Shown here in pieces: positions 53,585-61,532 of a stretch of DNA of 64,000 nucleotides (its first letter is position 1; the number at the start of each line of letters is the position of its first letter). The stretch is from Bdellovibrio reynosensis (GTDB lineage Bacteria > Bdellovibrionota > Bdellovibrionia > Bdellovibrionales > Bdellovibrionaceae), in contig NZ_CP093442.1 of assembly GCF_022814725.1 (NCBI RefSeq), positions 1,426,001-1,490,000 on the forward strand, in the 5' to 3' direction. Position numbers and translations under genes: made by a program. The notes below the pieces were generated by a model that was not told where the DNA came from, made no database searches, and worked only from the letters and a program-made list of their open reading frames with translations.

Positions 53585-54724
53585 ATGGTTAAGCGCGCAG
53601 TTCTTGTTCTAGCGACGATGTTGATGACTTGTCTTGCATCAGCAGAAACAGCACCAGAAGGTTTTTGGATTTATCAAGATCCAGCTGAAATTCAGAAACA
53701 AAAAGACATTCTTGCGCCTGGACCTTTTAGTTATAAAGCACCTACTCCATCAAGCCCTGTTGAAGGTCTTCATGGCATCATCCGTATTCACTTTAACGAC
53801 GTTCGCGACGTTCCTGAAATGTACAGAAAGTTTTTGCCTGGCGAAACTTTTGATCGTCCTCGTGGTATCACTCTTTATTTCGCAGTCTCAAACGACTACA
53901 ACGTTTTAAATCCGTTGGCTGTTGGCGCAGATACTGATGACCATGGTCACACCCATGGCGCCAATATCGCGATTGGTGGCTTTTTACCTTCAGGTCACTA
54001 TCTAACGTTCTCTTACTCTTCAGATCTTTACACTCAACCAATCAATGGCACAGCGAAACAATTGGAAGACGGTGGTCGTGAAGTGGCGCAAAACTTTACT
54101 ACTGAAACAGTTTTAAAATTTGTTTTGGATAATATCGACAACGCTCGCGCGCAAACTTTCTACTGGAAAGCAGAAGCTGGTTGGCACCAACTTAAATCTG
54201 ATAATCCAGGTGGCTTTTTCCACGGTGCGACTCACCAAGAAAAATTCCATGATATTGTGAATAGTTTGAAACCTGGCCAAACTAAAACTCCGATCTATAC
54301 AAGTGATGGCGAAAAAACTCGCGATGGTTTCATCATGGGTTTGATGGTGGGTGTGGCTAAAGAATACCTATTTGCTAAAAACGTCTGCCGTGTGCGTGGT
54401 TTTGCTGAAACTGGCGGCCGCGGTTCTACTATCGAAGGCGCAAGCTATGCCGCAGCCAACGTGGGCGGCACATTGTGGTGCCAAGCAAATCCTGATTCTT
54501 TAACTTACAGAGCAGAGATTGGCCATGAAAGCAAACTTCACCAAGATGGACACGAAGGCACACCGTACATCGATCTTTCATTGGGAAAAAGATCATGGAG
54601 AATCGGTTTCCGCGTGCAACAAGCCTACGGCGATCTTATGAACTACGTTAACTACAACAGAAAAAACATCGATAACGGAAAAATCGATCCGATCTTCATG
54701 TTGTACTACCGTCATTCTTTCTAG
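53585..54724 (+). CDS. Hypothetical outer-membrane protein
   Basis: Strong site (GAGGGGAAGTAA) before the ATG and signal MVKRAVLVLATMLMTCLASA. The 379-residue protein has long stretches of amphipathic beta-strand (NIAIGGFLPSGHYLTFSYSS, RVRGFAETGGRGSTIEG) and ends PIFMLYYRHSF, a barrel-type C-terminus. The segment LYFAVSNDYNVLNP...DDHGHTHGANI loosely recalls the N-D-N / T-N-G pattern of LpxR-type lipid A deacylases, but I would not name it on this. Own terminator. Function unknown. Confidence 0.65.
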   Translation: MVKRAVLVLATMLMTCLASAETAPEGFWIYQDPAEIQKQKDILAPGPFSYKAPTPSSPVEGLHGIIRIHFNDVRDVPEMYRKFLPGETFDRPRGITLYFAVSNDYNVLNPLAVGADTDDHGHTHGANIAIGGFLPSGHYLTFSYSSDLYTQPINGTAKQLEDGGREVAQNFTTETVLKFVLDNIDNARAQTFYWKAEAGWHQLKSDNPGGFFHGATHQEKFHDIVNSLKPGQTKTPIYTSDGEKTRDGFIMGLMVGVAKEYLFAKNVCRVRGFAETGGRGSTIEGASYAAANVGGTLWCQANPDSLTYRAEIGHESKLHQDGHEGTPYIDLSLGKRSWRIGFRVQQAYGDLMNYVNYNRKNIDNGKIDPIFMLYYRHSF

Positions 54725-54752
54725 TTTCTTATAGAAAGTTTGAAAGCAGAAA

Positions 54753-54784
54753 AAAGCCAGTCTAAACATGACTGGCTTTTTTTT
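54753..54784 (+). terminator. Intrinsic terminator
   Basis: AAAGCCAGTC (54753-54762) pairs with GACTGGCTTT (54770-54779), with a T-run to 54784. Confidence 0.92.
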
Positions 54785-54923
54785 GTTTCTGCCAGCCAAC
54801 GGTGCGCGCATCCTTAAGGTGGCAGACAACATGGTCGGACACTGATGACGGGCAAAAAAAAGTTTTTTTAGAAATTTGCTGGAAAACTTAAGGGCATTCA
54901 CCAAATTAAAAAAGGAGTGCCTA

Positions 54924-55472
54924 ATGTATAGCAAAGCCAAGATTGGCGATCATCCGATACATCCAATGTTAGTCGCCTTCCCTATCACACTTTATCTTTT
55001 AACTTTCGTCGGCTTCGTTGTTTACGCCACAGCTAGCGCCGATATCTTCTGGTACAACCTTGCTTACTTCTGTAACTACGCCGGCGTTGGCATGGCCTTT
55101 TTAGCTGCGATCCCGGGCTTCATTGATTGGTCTGTGGGTATTCCTAACAACACCATCGCCAAAAAAGATGGAATGATCCATATGACATTGAATCTAATTA
55201 CCTTGGGTCTTTTTGCGATCAACGCCATTGTTATCAGAGGCAGCTGGAACCTTGGAGCAGACAGCGTAGCAACGCCGATTGCCTTAACTGGCTTAGGGAC
55301 ACTCACTTTGCTGTGCGCGGGCTTTTATGGATGGAAAATGGTTTCTGAACATAAAGTGGGCGTTATGATGAGTAAAGAACAGGCCATCCTTCAGGACCGA
55401 TACGAAAAGGAATACCCTTACGTACCACCAAGAGAAAACCGCAACGAGCCACCAACATACCTTCATCACTAA
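54924..55472 (+). CDS. DUF2231-family inner-membrane protein
   Basis: The ATG at 54924 follows AAAGGAG. The 182-residue protein begins with the DUF2231 hallmark GDHPIHPMLVAFPITLY and has four membrane helices (LYLLTFVGFVVYATASADI, AGVGMAFLAAIPGFID, LNLITLGLFAINAIVI, GLGTLTLLCAGFYGW), with conserved His in the first. The C-terminal tail is cytoplasmic. The family is of unknown function, sometimes heme- or redox-linked. Single gene. Confidence 0.85.
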   Translation: MYSKAKIGDHPIHPMLVAFPITLYLLTFVGFVVYATASADIFWYNLAYFCNYAGVGMAFLAAIPGFIDWSVGIPNNTIAKKDGMIHMTLNLITLGLFAINAIVIRGSWNLGADSVATPIALTGLGTLTLLCAGFYGWKMVSEHKVGVMMSKEQAILQDRYEKEYPYVPPRENRNEPPTYLHH

Positions 55473-55559
55473 AAGATGTGGGAGCCTTTTTTAGGCTCCC
55501 CTTATTCCTGCCTTATAATCGTTTGAATTTTCCCCTGTCGCCACTCATAGTATTTAACG

Positions 55560-56468
55560 ATGGCTTCTAAAAAAGACTCCTCAAAATTTACTGGTTATTC
55601 ACTGGCATTCTTAGCGGCATTGATGTGGGGTATCTCTGGCACACTTGCTCAGTTCTTATTTGAACAAAGAAGTGTCACGGCAGAGTGGCTAGTAACGATA
55701 AGACTTTTAGTGTCTGGAGTTATTCTTTTAAGTTATCCATTATGGAACACCAAAGCCCAAGTCATTGCACCGTGGAAGAATAAACGAGATGCATTTGAAC
55801 TGATCGCCTTTGGAATTCTTGGAATGCTCGCCGTTCAATACACTTATTTCGCAGCGATTAAACATTCAAATGCAGCGACGGCTACAATTCTGCAGTATTT
55901 AGGCCCGGTGTTTATTGCTTGTTATTACTCGGTAAAAGAAAAAAGAATTCCTATTCCTAAAGAGCTTATCGCCATATTTTTGGCGCTATTTGGAACTTTT
56001 CTTATCGTTACGCATGGAAGTATTGAAAGCCTATCGATGAGTAACGAAGCATTATTCTGGGGAATAAGCTCTGCCGTCGCGTTAGCAGTCTATTCAATCC
56101 TGCCGATTCGTCTTATGGAAAGATACGATGCCAAAATTGTCGTCGGTTGGGGCATGCTTATTGGAGGCGTGGCATTTAGTTTAATCAATTCACCACTGGC
56201 CGTGCCAGGCGTATGGGATATGAAGAGTTACCTTTTCACCGCTGCGATCATTATTTTTGGAACTACGGTGGCGTTTTATTCGTATCTGTTGTCGATAAAA
56301 ATAATTGGAGCGACGAAGGCAAGCCTGCTTGCTTGCGCAGAACCTTTATCCGCAGCGATCATCGCTGTGATTTGGCTTAACGTCACATTTGGACTCTTTG
56401 ATTGGATCGGAACCGCGTGCATCCTTGCGACAATAGCGCTTCTGACAAAAGAAGAAGCTAAACACTAA
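55560..56468 (+). CDS. EamA-family (DMT) transporter
   Basis: A 302-residue protein with about ten membrane helices in two EamA repeats: the first includes ALMWGISGTLAQFLFEQRSV and IKHSNAATATILQYLGPVF, the second FWGISSAVALAVYSILPIRL and GATKASLLACAEPLSAAIIA. Both carry the Glu/Pro pattern near the end of the repeat (LGPVF, AEPLSA). Members export amino acids or other metabolites. Substrate unknown. No clear ribosome binding site. Short hairpin terminator after the stop. Confidence 0.9.
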   Translation: MASKKDSSKFTGYSLAFLAALMWGISGTLAQFLFEQRSVTAEWLVTIRLLVSGVILLSYPLWNTKAQVIAPWKNKRDAFELIAFGILGMLAVQYTYFAAIKHSNAATATILQYLGPVFIACYYSVKEKRIPIPKELIAIFLALFGTFLIVTHGSIESLSMSNEALFWGISSAVALAVYSILPIRLMERYDAKIVVGWGMLIGGVAFSLINSPLAVPGVWDMKSYLFTAAIIIFGTTVAFYSYLLSIKIIGATKASLLACAEPLSAAIIAVIWLNVTFGLFDWIGTACILATIALLTKEEAKH

Positions 56469-56469
56469 A

Positions 56470-56498
56470 AAAGCAAAGGACCCGAAGGTCCCCGCTTT
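56470..56498 (+). terminator. Terminator between convergent genes
   Basis: GGACC-CGAA-GGTCC with outer AAAGC/GCTTT pairing lies just after the DMT transporter stop and ends before the lipoprotein gene at 56515. Confidence 0.7.
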
Positions 56499-56514
56499 AA
56501 ATTCCTAAAAATGG

Positions 56515-57075
56515 TTATAGATATGGTGAACCCGTTTCGTCATTGAAGCCGTCGCAATCGCGATCGATTTCATAGTAGGGCTGACAGAACATTGGAATGC
56601 CTTCTTCGCCATCAGTGACTGGTGTTTCATCTATTGGAGTTTCTTCAACTGGAGTCTCATCAACAGCAGGAGTCTCCTCTACTGGAGTTTCATCTACTGG
56701 TGCTTGATCTGTCGTACCATCACAAAGGCCTAAGAAGTCTCCGTGACCAATGTGGGCATAAGTAGCTCCCAGAGGAAGTACTTTGTTGTGAGCTTTCTCC
56801 ATATCACCTGACGGGATATGACAGACCTGAATGCAAATTTTTTCGCGCTCAGAATCTAGCTCTTCTGCGGGGCATGCTACTTTGTGGGGAATTAACTGAT
56901 CCACAGTTGCATCATCAAAGTAAACCTTGTTCGACGTTGCAGAAAACTGCGAATTCGTGTTTTGCGCGGTAGAAGCAGAGGTCCCATCCTGTCCCTGTAT
57001 ACACCCGACGAGCGCAGCCACGAACAACGCACTCGTAACAATCTTGATATCCCTAAAAACACATGGCTTCATCAT
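56515..57075 (-). CDS. Lipoprotein with ETP-rich repeats and a Cys/His motif
   Basis: The 186-residue precursor has lipobox LVGC and AAGGAG before the tandem ATG. The mature protein contains ICIQVCHIPSGDMEKAHNKV and YAHIGHGDFLGLCDG, a motif pair (VCHxPxGN...H..HGD.LG.C) seen in many exported proteins of unknown function. A tandem repeat of PVEETP/PVDETP units (about five) follows, forming an acidic, extended linker, and a C-terminal EIDRDCDGFNDETGSPY segment resembling a calcium-binding thrombospondin type 3-like repeat. Surface lipoprotein; role unknown. Confidence 0.7.
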   Translation of the reverse strand: MMKPCVFRDIKIVTSALFVAALVGCIQGQDGTSASTAQNTNSQFSATSNKVYFDDATVDQLIPHKVACPAEELDSEREKICIQVCHIPSGDMEKAHNKVLPLGATYAHIGHGDFLGLCDGTTDQAPVDETPVEETPAVDETPVEETPIDETPVTDGEEGIPMFCQPYYEIDRDCDGFNDETGSPYL

Positions 57076-57232
57076 ACAGATACTCCTTCATCGATAGATT
57101 ATTCAGCCCACGTGCACTTTCCATCTGTTAACATAATAATCCATTGGCACCCGAAAAGCGATTTCGCGCGCAAGACAAGTATCGCCTTGAGAGGCGACAA
57201 CTCTTTAGACATTTTATAAAACTTTGCTATCG

Positions 57233-58402
57233 CTATTGCTGTGGCAGCGGTTTACGAAAAAGTGAGATGATTAAGAACCATAAAAACACCATCGCGATTG
57301 CAAGGAATGTATAGACGGTGTTGAAGCCATGGTTCTTCAGAAAATATCCCGCTAAACTTGGCAAACTCACTTGCCCCACAAGTGCGGCGCCCGCTTGAAT
57401 TCCGACGGTGATATCAGAAAGATGCGCAAGCCTTAAAGGGGTCTGTGACATCATTGAAGGATAAATAGGTGCGAGGGAAAATCCTAAAATCAATAAACTG
57501 ATTCCGCTTAAAATCGCATTGTCAGCCAGGATAAATAGCAGTCCGCCAATAAGAGCCGTAGAAATTGAAATTAACAGTAAATAGCGAACACCGATTTTTT
57601 CGACGATATGACCTAGCAGGAATCTGCCCACTGTTAATGATCCCCAATAACAACTCACTAATGTTCCTGCAGCGCCTGCGCTCATGGCTCTATCTTGAGT
57701 AAGGATGGTAAATGCCCAAGAGCCTGTTATGGATTCTACTCCAACATAGACAAAGAATATAAGCGCCTGAAATATCACTGTTGGATGAGTTAGTGCTTCA
57801 GTGATTTTTACTTCCGGAAGTTCTTTTGTTTCGGTGGCACTAGCCGGATGGTCACTATTCCAAAGCTTGCGCTTGTAAGCGAAAGTAACCGTGATAGGAA
57901 CAAGTATTAAAGCAATGGTAGCGGGAACCAGTCTCCATGACTGACCTGATGATAGAACCGCTGTCGCCACCAATGCCCCAGAAGTAGCACCAATTCCCCA
58001 ACACGCATGCAGCCAGCTCATATGCTTTGCTGAAAAAGTCCTGGAAGCAAAAGCGTTTAGCCCGGTATCAATCGCACCTGCACCAAGCCCCGCTACTAAA
58101 GCACTTGCTAGATAAAAACCAAAAGAAGGTGCCGTCGCAAATCCAAACAAACTTAAGATCACGCAAAAACAACTAACAGCAAGCAATCCACCCACACCAA
58201 AGAATCGTAAAATTTTGCCAGTCGAAATGCAGGAGCTTAAATAACCCACTGAGAAAAACAAAAGCACAAAACCCAAGTGACTTACCGGAATACCAAAAGT
58301 ACCAGTCACAGACGGCCAAACAATCCCATTCACCGCATCCGGAAGACCAAGACTAATAAAACCAATGAAAGTAAGAATAAGCAGAAGAGCTTTGGATTTC
58401 AT
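57233..58402 (-). CDS. Major facilitator superfamily transporter
   Basis: A 389-residue protein with 12 predicted membrane helices, starting ALLLILTFIGFISLGLPDAV. It has the relation of FucP/sugar-type or drug-type MFS (GYLSSCISTGKILRFFGVGG, LVAGLGAGAIDTGLNAFASR, RFLLGHIVEKIGVRYLLLIS with RFLxGxxxxxxGxR loop). Substrate not predictable. The gap 57076-57232 holds the promoter region of the neighbouring lipoprotein and nothing else seen. Weak ribosome binding site. Confidence 0.88.
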   Translation of the reverse strand: MKSKALLLILTFIGFISLGLPDAVNGIVWPSVTGTFGIPVSHLGFVLLFFSVGYLSSCISTGKILRFFGVGGLLAVSCFCVILSLFGFATAPSFGFYLASALVAGLGAGAIDTGLNAFASRTFSAKHMSWLHACWGIGATSGALVATAVLSSGQSWRLVPATIALILVPITVTFAYKRKLWNSDHPASATETKELPEVKITEALTHPTVIFQALIFFVYVGVESITGSWAFTILTQDRAMSAGAAGTLVSCYWGSLTVGRFLLGHIVEKIGVRYLLLISISTALIGGLLFILADNAILSGISLLILGFSLAPIYPSMMSQTPLRLAHLSDITVGIQAGAALVGQVSLPSLAGYFLKNHGFNTVYTFLAIAMVFLWFLIISLFRKPLPQQ

Positions 58403-58454
58403 TTCGTGAAGCCTAACACGTTAGTTTTTTTCGTCAACAGCAGGCAGAGATCAC

Positions 58455-58964
58455 CTATCGTAACTTTTTGTGAAGGGGTATATCTGAAGGCATTCCTTCA
58501 AGCGCAAGCCGCGCAACTTCAGCACCCAAAGTAATGTCTTCAAGCTGCCCAAACACATGAATTTGAAGATTTCCTTTACGATCAAAGATAAGCCAACTTG
58601 GCGTCCCCTGCATTTGAAACCTCTGCATCGTTTTAGGAATGCCATCTCCCAGTGGCACATCAATGCCAACAGGAAATCCAACACGGAACTCATACAAAAA
58701 AGCTTTAAGCGCAACTTCAGTCATTGCATCGTGATGTTCAAAAACCGTATGAAGCCCTATCACCGCAACATGCTCTTCACTAAAACTAGCGTGAAGCTTT
58801 TGCGCCTGGGGAATCCCATGCATCACACACCCAGGACACAGCATCTGAAAAGCATGGATAGCGACAACTTTATTTGAAGGTAATTCAAAACCCTCGGCAG
58901 CATTAAGCCACTTAGAAACTTCAATATCTCCGACTGTCAGAACGCTCTTGGACTCGTTAATCAT
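58455..58964 (-). CDS. Thioredoxin-fold (TlpA/AhpC-like) redox protein
   Basis: The 169-residue protein lacks a signal peptide. It contains the sequence AFQMLCPGCVMHGIPQAQKL, a CPGC active site at the start of the thioredoxin-fold helix, then VAVIGLHTVFEHHDAM, VGFPVGIDVPLGDGIPKTM and the cis-Pro loop MQGTPSWLIFDRKG. These features define a TlpA/ResA-type or peroxiredoxin-like disulfide oxidoreductase, here apparently cytoplasmic. Upstream GGAGAG site. Substrate unknown. Convergence: none; same strand as the MFS gene, 52 nt apart. Confidence 0.8.
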   Translation of the reverse strand: MINESKSVLTVGDIEVSKWLNAAEGFELPSNKVVAIHAFQMLCPGCVMHGIPQAQKLHASFSEEHVAVIGLHTVFEHHDAMTEVALKAFLYEFRVGFPVGIDVPLGDGIPKTMQRFQMQGTPSWLIFDRKGNLQIHVFGQLEDITLGAEVARLALEGMPSDIPLHKKLR

Positions 58965-59136
58965 AAGGGGCTCTCCGCCATAACATAGCTAGTTTAGATA
59001 AGATGCCCGTGCGGAACGAATCGAATTTAATATTTGATAGAAATACAAAAAATGGTGCTGTTGGCAGTTGTGCCGGCGTCCTGCCGGAGCAAGAGTCCAC
59101 ATAAACAGAATTAAAAGAAACGAAGAAAGAAAAGAG

Positions 59137-59212
59137 TGGTGCAGTCGGCAGGACTCGAACCTGCAACCCCTTGGTTCGAAGCCAAGTGCTCTATCCATTG
59201 AACTACGACTGC
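59137..59212 (-). tRNA. tRNA-Arg (anticodon TCG)
   Basis: On the minus strand the 76-nt gene starts GCAGTCG (59212-59206), pairs with CGACTGC (59147-59141), and ends with discriminator A and encoded CCA (59137-59140). The D-arm holds TTCAATGGATAGAGCA, the anticodon arm CTTGG-CTTCGAA-CCAAG gives anticodon TCG, and the T-arm has GGTTCGAGTCC. Reads CGA (and perhaps other CGN) arginine codons. Standard cloverleaf. Confidence 0.95.
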
Positions 59213-59215
59213 AAA

Positions 59216-59254
59216 TGGATAGGCCGCTTGGCTATGAGCCAAGCGTTCTATCCA
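59216..59254. repeat. Long hairpin directly 5' of tRNA-Arg, tRNA-half-like
   Basis: TGGATAG (59216-59222) pairs with CTATCCA (59248-59254), and CGCTTGGC (59225-59232) with GCCAAGCG (59238-59245), 15 bp in total. Read on the tRNA strand, the region resembles the D-arm plus anticodon arm of the adjacent tRNA (CATTGGATAGAACGCTTGG compared with CAATGGATAGAGCACTTGG), with a CTCATAG loop. No T-arm or acceptor is present, so it is a partial duplicate or a processing hairpin. Confidence 0.6.
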
Positions 59255-59305
59255 ATGAGTAATAACACTATCCTGGAAGGAAAGGGAAAAGCAAGAAGCT
59301 CTGCC

Positions 59306-59950
59306 CTATTCCTTCACAACCAGGTGATTCTTTAGCTGATTTTTGCGAGTTTCTGCGATGGGAAAGTGCGTCTTAAGGTGTTGCCCGCATGTTTCAATAG
59401 CTTTGGTGAAGGCTGCGTGCCAGTGACCATCGTGCAAACTGGCTCTTAAATCCTTCAATAGATTATTCCAAGTGTCCGGCGGAAGCTTACCAGAAATAGC
59501 TTCATCAGCTAAAATCACAGCCTTCTTTTCCATGACCGAAACAAAAATCAACACCCCAGTCCCCGCTTCAGTACGATGAATTTTATTGGAATAAAATTCC
59601 AACTGCGCCCGCTGATGGACTTGCGCAATCTCATCGGCCTCAGAAACAAAAACTTTCTGAAACCAGTGAAGCTTCGCTAAGAAAAAGGAAACCCCATAGA
59701 TAACTATAAGTACAGGAAACCACATCCAAACCCAAGGAGTGACCCACAGCCAGTCACTATAGGGAATCTCAGCCAGTACAAATACTAACGTTAGAATCAA
59801 AGTTAAGACCAAAGGGACATGGCCGATAGCAGATGAGCGTTTCACGATGACAGGAACAATCTCCCCAGAAGTTTCCTCTTCCACACGAGAAATTGTCTCT
59901 TCAATTTTTTTCATCTCGTCATTAGTGAGATACTTATTAATCCACGTCAT
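59306..59950 (-). CDS. TPM-domain membrane protein
   Basis: The ATG at 59950 has CTGGAGAAGC upstream. The 214-residue protein starts with the TPM-domain pattern (YLTNDEMKKIEETISRVEEE, TSGEIVPVIVK), then two membrane helices (VPLVLTLILTLVFVLAEIP, WVWMWFPVLIVIYGVSFFL), and a second TPM half (FYSNKIHRTEAGTGVLIFVS, KKAVILADEAISG). TPM proteins are found with LemA in many bacteria; functions proposed include phosphatase-like and membrane-protein quality roles. It is the third gene of the LemA/TPM operon, separated from the second by repeat family A copy 3. Confidence 0.85.
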   Translation of the reverse strand: MTWINKYLTNDEMKKIEETISRVEEETSGEIVPVIVKRSSAIGHVPLVLTLILTLVFVLAEIPYSDWLWVTPWVWMWFPVLIVIYGVSFFLAKLHWFQKVFVSEADEIAQVHQRAQLEFYSNKIHRTEAGTGVLIFVSVMEKKAVILADEAISGKLPPDTWNNLLKDLRASLHDGHWHAAFTKAIETCGQHLKTHFPIAETRKNQLKNHLVVKE

Positions 59951-59990
59951 CTTGCTTCTCCAGTTCGAAGACATTCCTACTCAAAAACCA

Positions 59991-60115
59991 GGCGAATCAA
60001 AAGGGTCCATATGCAAGGCGGAGGATTCTGTCTGCCACGGAGGCGTACCCGTAGGGTACGTCGGAGAGCAAGACAGAACCGCACAACGCAGTCAGATGGG
60101 CCCTTTTCATTCGCC
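59991..60115. repeat. Structured repeat family A, copy 3
   Basis: GGCGAATCAAAAGGGTCCAT and ATGGGCCCTTTTCATTCGCC are inverted arms with two mismatches. Conserved GCAAGGCGGAGGAT and ACCGCACAACGCAGTC enclose TTCTGTCT (60026-60033)/AGACAGAA (60071-60078) and CGTACCC (60044-60050)/GGGTACG (60054-60060). It sits 8 nt after the stop of the gene at 60124, inside an operon. Confidence 0.88.
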
Positions 60116-60123
60116 CGCCGTGT

Positions 60124-60861
60124 TTACCAATTACCGGAAGCGCCGCCGCCTGAAAAGCCGCCACCGCCGCCAGACCAACCGCCCCCGCCACCGCCGAAGC
60201 CGCCGCCTCCACCGAATCCACCAAAGCCCCCGTAACCGCCGCGGAAACCTCTGCGGCCTCCACCGCCAAAGCGACCAAGAACAGAAATGATGATTAAGAT
60301 ACCGATGATTAAACCAATCGGCAGATCCCCACCACCATTTGAAGCTGGAGCTTCACTAGTCAGTTGTTTTTCATCAGCAAACTCTTTGTCAGCAAGTCTT
60401 AAGATTTCATGAACGCCAAGAACAACGCCGGCAGAGTATCTTTTTGAACGAAACAGAGGAATGACTTGATCACTGATAATACGTTTGGCGTAAATGTCAG
60501 GAATAGCTCCTTCTAAACCTTGGCCGACTTCAATGCGCATCGAACGATCATTAGGCGCGATAAGAAATAGAACACCGTTGTCCTTTTTTTCATCCCCTAA
60601 TTTCCATTGATCCGTGATTTCAATCGAAGCTTGTTCAATCGGAAGCCCTTGCAGGTCTTTAACAATAAAAACCTGAACCTGAGCTTTTCCTCGGCGATTG
60701 AAATCATAAAGAAGCTGCATCAGTTCCTGGCGATCATCGCGCGACATTAATCCCACTTCATCAATCACCGGACCCGACAAGGCCGGCACTTCAAACTTGG
60801 CTTCAGAAATGAACCCAAAGCCCAAGATTAAAATGAAAAGCGAAAGAGCTATATTGCGCAT
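60124..60861 (-). CDS. TPM-domain protein with Gly-rich C-terminus (YgcG-like)
   Basis: The 245-residue precursor has a signal peptide (ALSLFILILGFGFISEA), a periplasmic TPM domain (GPVIDEVGLMSRDDRQELMQ, NDRSMRIEVGQGLEGAIPDI, YSAGVVLGVHEILRLAD), one C-terminal helix (IGLIIGILIIISVL) and a glycine-rich tail (GGGGFGGGGGGWSGGGGGFS). This is the YgcG/TPM-phosphatase architecture. Starts 2 nt after the lemA stop. With LemA and the second TPM gene it forms a conserved envelope operon whose biochemical role is not settled. Confidence 0.88.
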   Translation of the reverse strand: MRNIALSLFILILGFGFISEAKFEVPALSGPVIDEVGLMSRDDRQELMQLLYDFNRRGKAQVQVFIVKDLQGLPIEQASIEITDQWKLGDEKKDNGVLFLIAPNDRSMRIEVGQGLEGAIPDIYAKRIISDQVIPLFRSKRYSAGVVLGVHEILRLADKEFADEKQLTSEAPASNGGGDLPIGLIIGILIIISVLGRFGGGGRRGFRGGYGGFGGFGGGGGFGGGGGGWSGGGGGFSGGGASGNW

Positions 60862-60863
60862 TC

Positions 60864-61451
60864 TTAGAATTTCACTTCTGGTGGTTTTTCAGCTGTTGCT
60901 TTTTCTTCGGCTGTCATATCCCACTGAGGCATTTTTTCGAAATGATAAACTAATGAGTTTGTCCAGCTTGTCGGCGGAACAGTCACAAGATTATTAAAGT
61001 TGTTAATCGACTCAATGTATCTTTGACGAGCAATCGTAATGCGATTTTCTGTGCCTTCAAGTTGCGCTTGCAAGTCGCGGAAATTTTGATCGGCCTTTAA
61101 GTTTGGATATTGTTCAGCAACAACCATCAAACGACCCAATGCTTGTGAAACACCTGATTGAGCTTGTTGGAATTTTGCCAATTGCTCTGGTGTTACTTTA
61201 GATGGATCAATTTGCATTGAAGTTGCTTTAGCACGGGCTTCGATCACCGCAGTCAAAGTAGACTCTTCGTGTTTTGCGTAACCTTTAACTACATTCACAA
61301 GATTCGGAATCAAATCAGCCCGACGTTTGTATTGGTTGTTCACTTCGGCCAATGCTGCTTCAGTGGCATTTTTATTTTGTGGCAAAGATTGAATTCCACA
61401 ACCCACCATGAACGGAGCAAGAACCAAGAACAGCAGTACGATTTTTTTCAC
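60864..61451 (-). CDS. lemA: LemA family protein
   Basis: A GTG start at 61451 follows AGGAGGT. The 195-residue protein has a lipoprotein-like N-terminus (LAPFMVGCGIQSLPQ) and the LemA signature: YKRRADLIPNLVNVVKGYAK, HEESTLTAVIEARAKA, ALGRLMVVAEQYPNLKADQN, LEGTENRITIARQRYIESIN and NFNNLVTVPP. A helical bundle thought to sit at the membrane with its C-terminus outside. First gene of the LemA/TPM operon, divergent from the RluA-methyltransferase gene. Confidence 0.93.
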   Translation of the reverse strand: MKKIVLLFLVLAPFMVGCGIQSLPQNKNATEAALAEVNNQYKRRADLIPNLVNVVKGYAKHEESTLTAVIEARAKATSMQIDPSKVTPEQLAKFQQAQSGVSQALGRLMVVAEQYPNLKADQNFRDLQAQLEGTENRITIARQRYIESINNFNNLVTVPPTSWTNSLVYHFEKMPQWDMTAEEKATAEKPPEVKF

Positions 61452-61532
61452 AAGTACCTCCTAACAGGACTACTTGTCATTTCTAGCGAATCTCTCGGTG
61501 ACCCTCAATGAAAACCGGAATATACTCGTCGG

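Noticed and set aside
59997-60278. Open frames over family A copy 3 and opposite the glycine-rich end of the TPM gene
   Set aside because: The translations are Ala/Val or Pro runs caused by the antisense of a Gly-rich tail and by the repeat.
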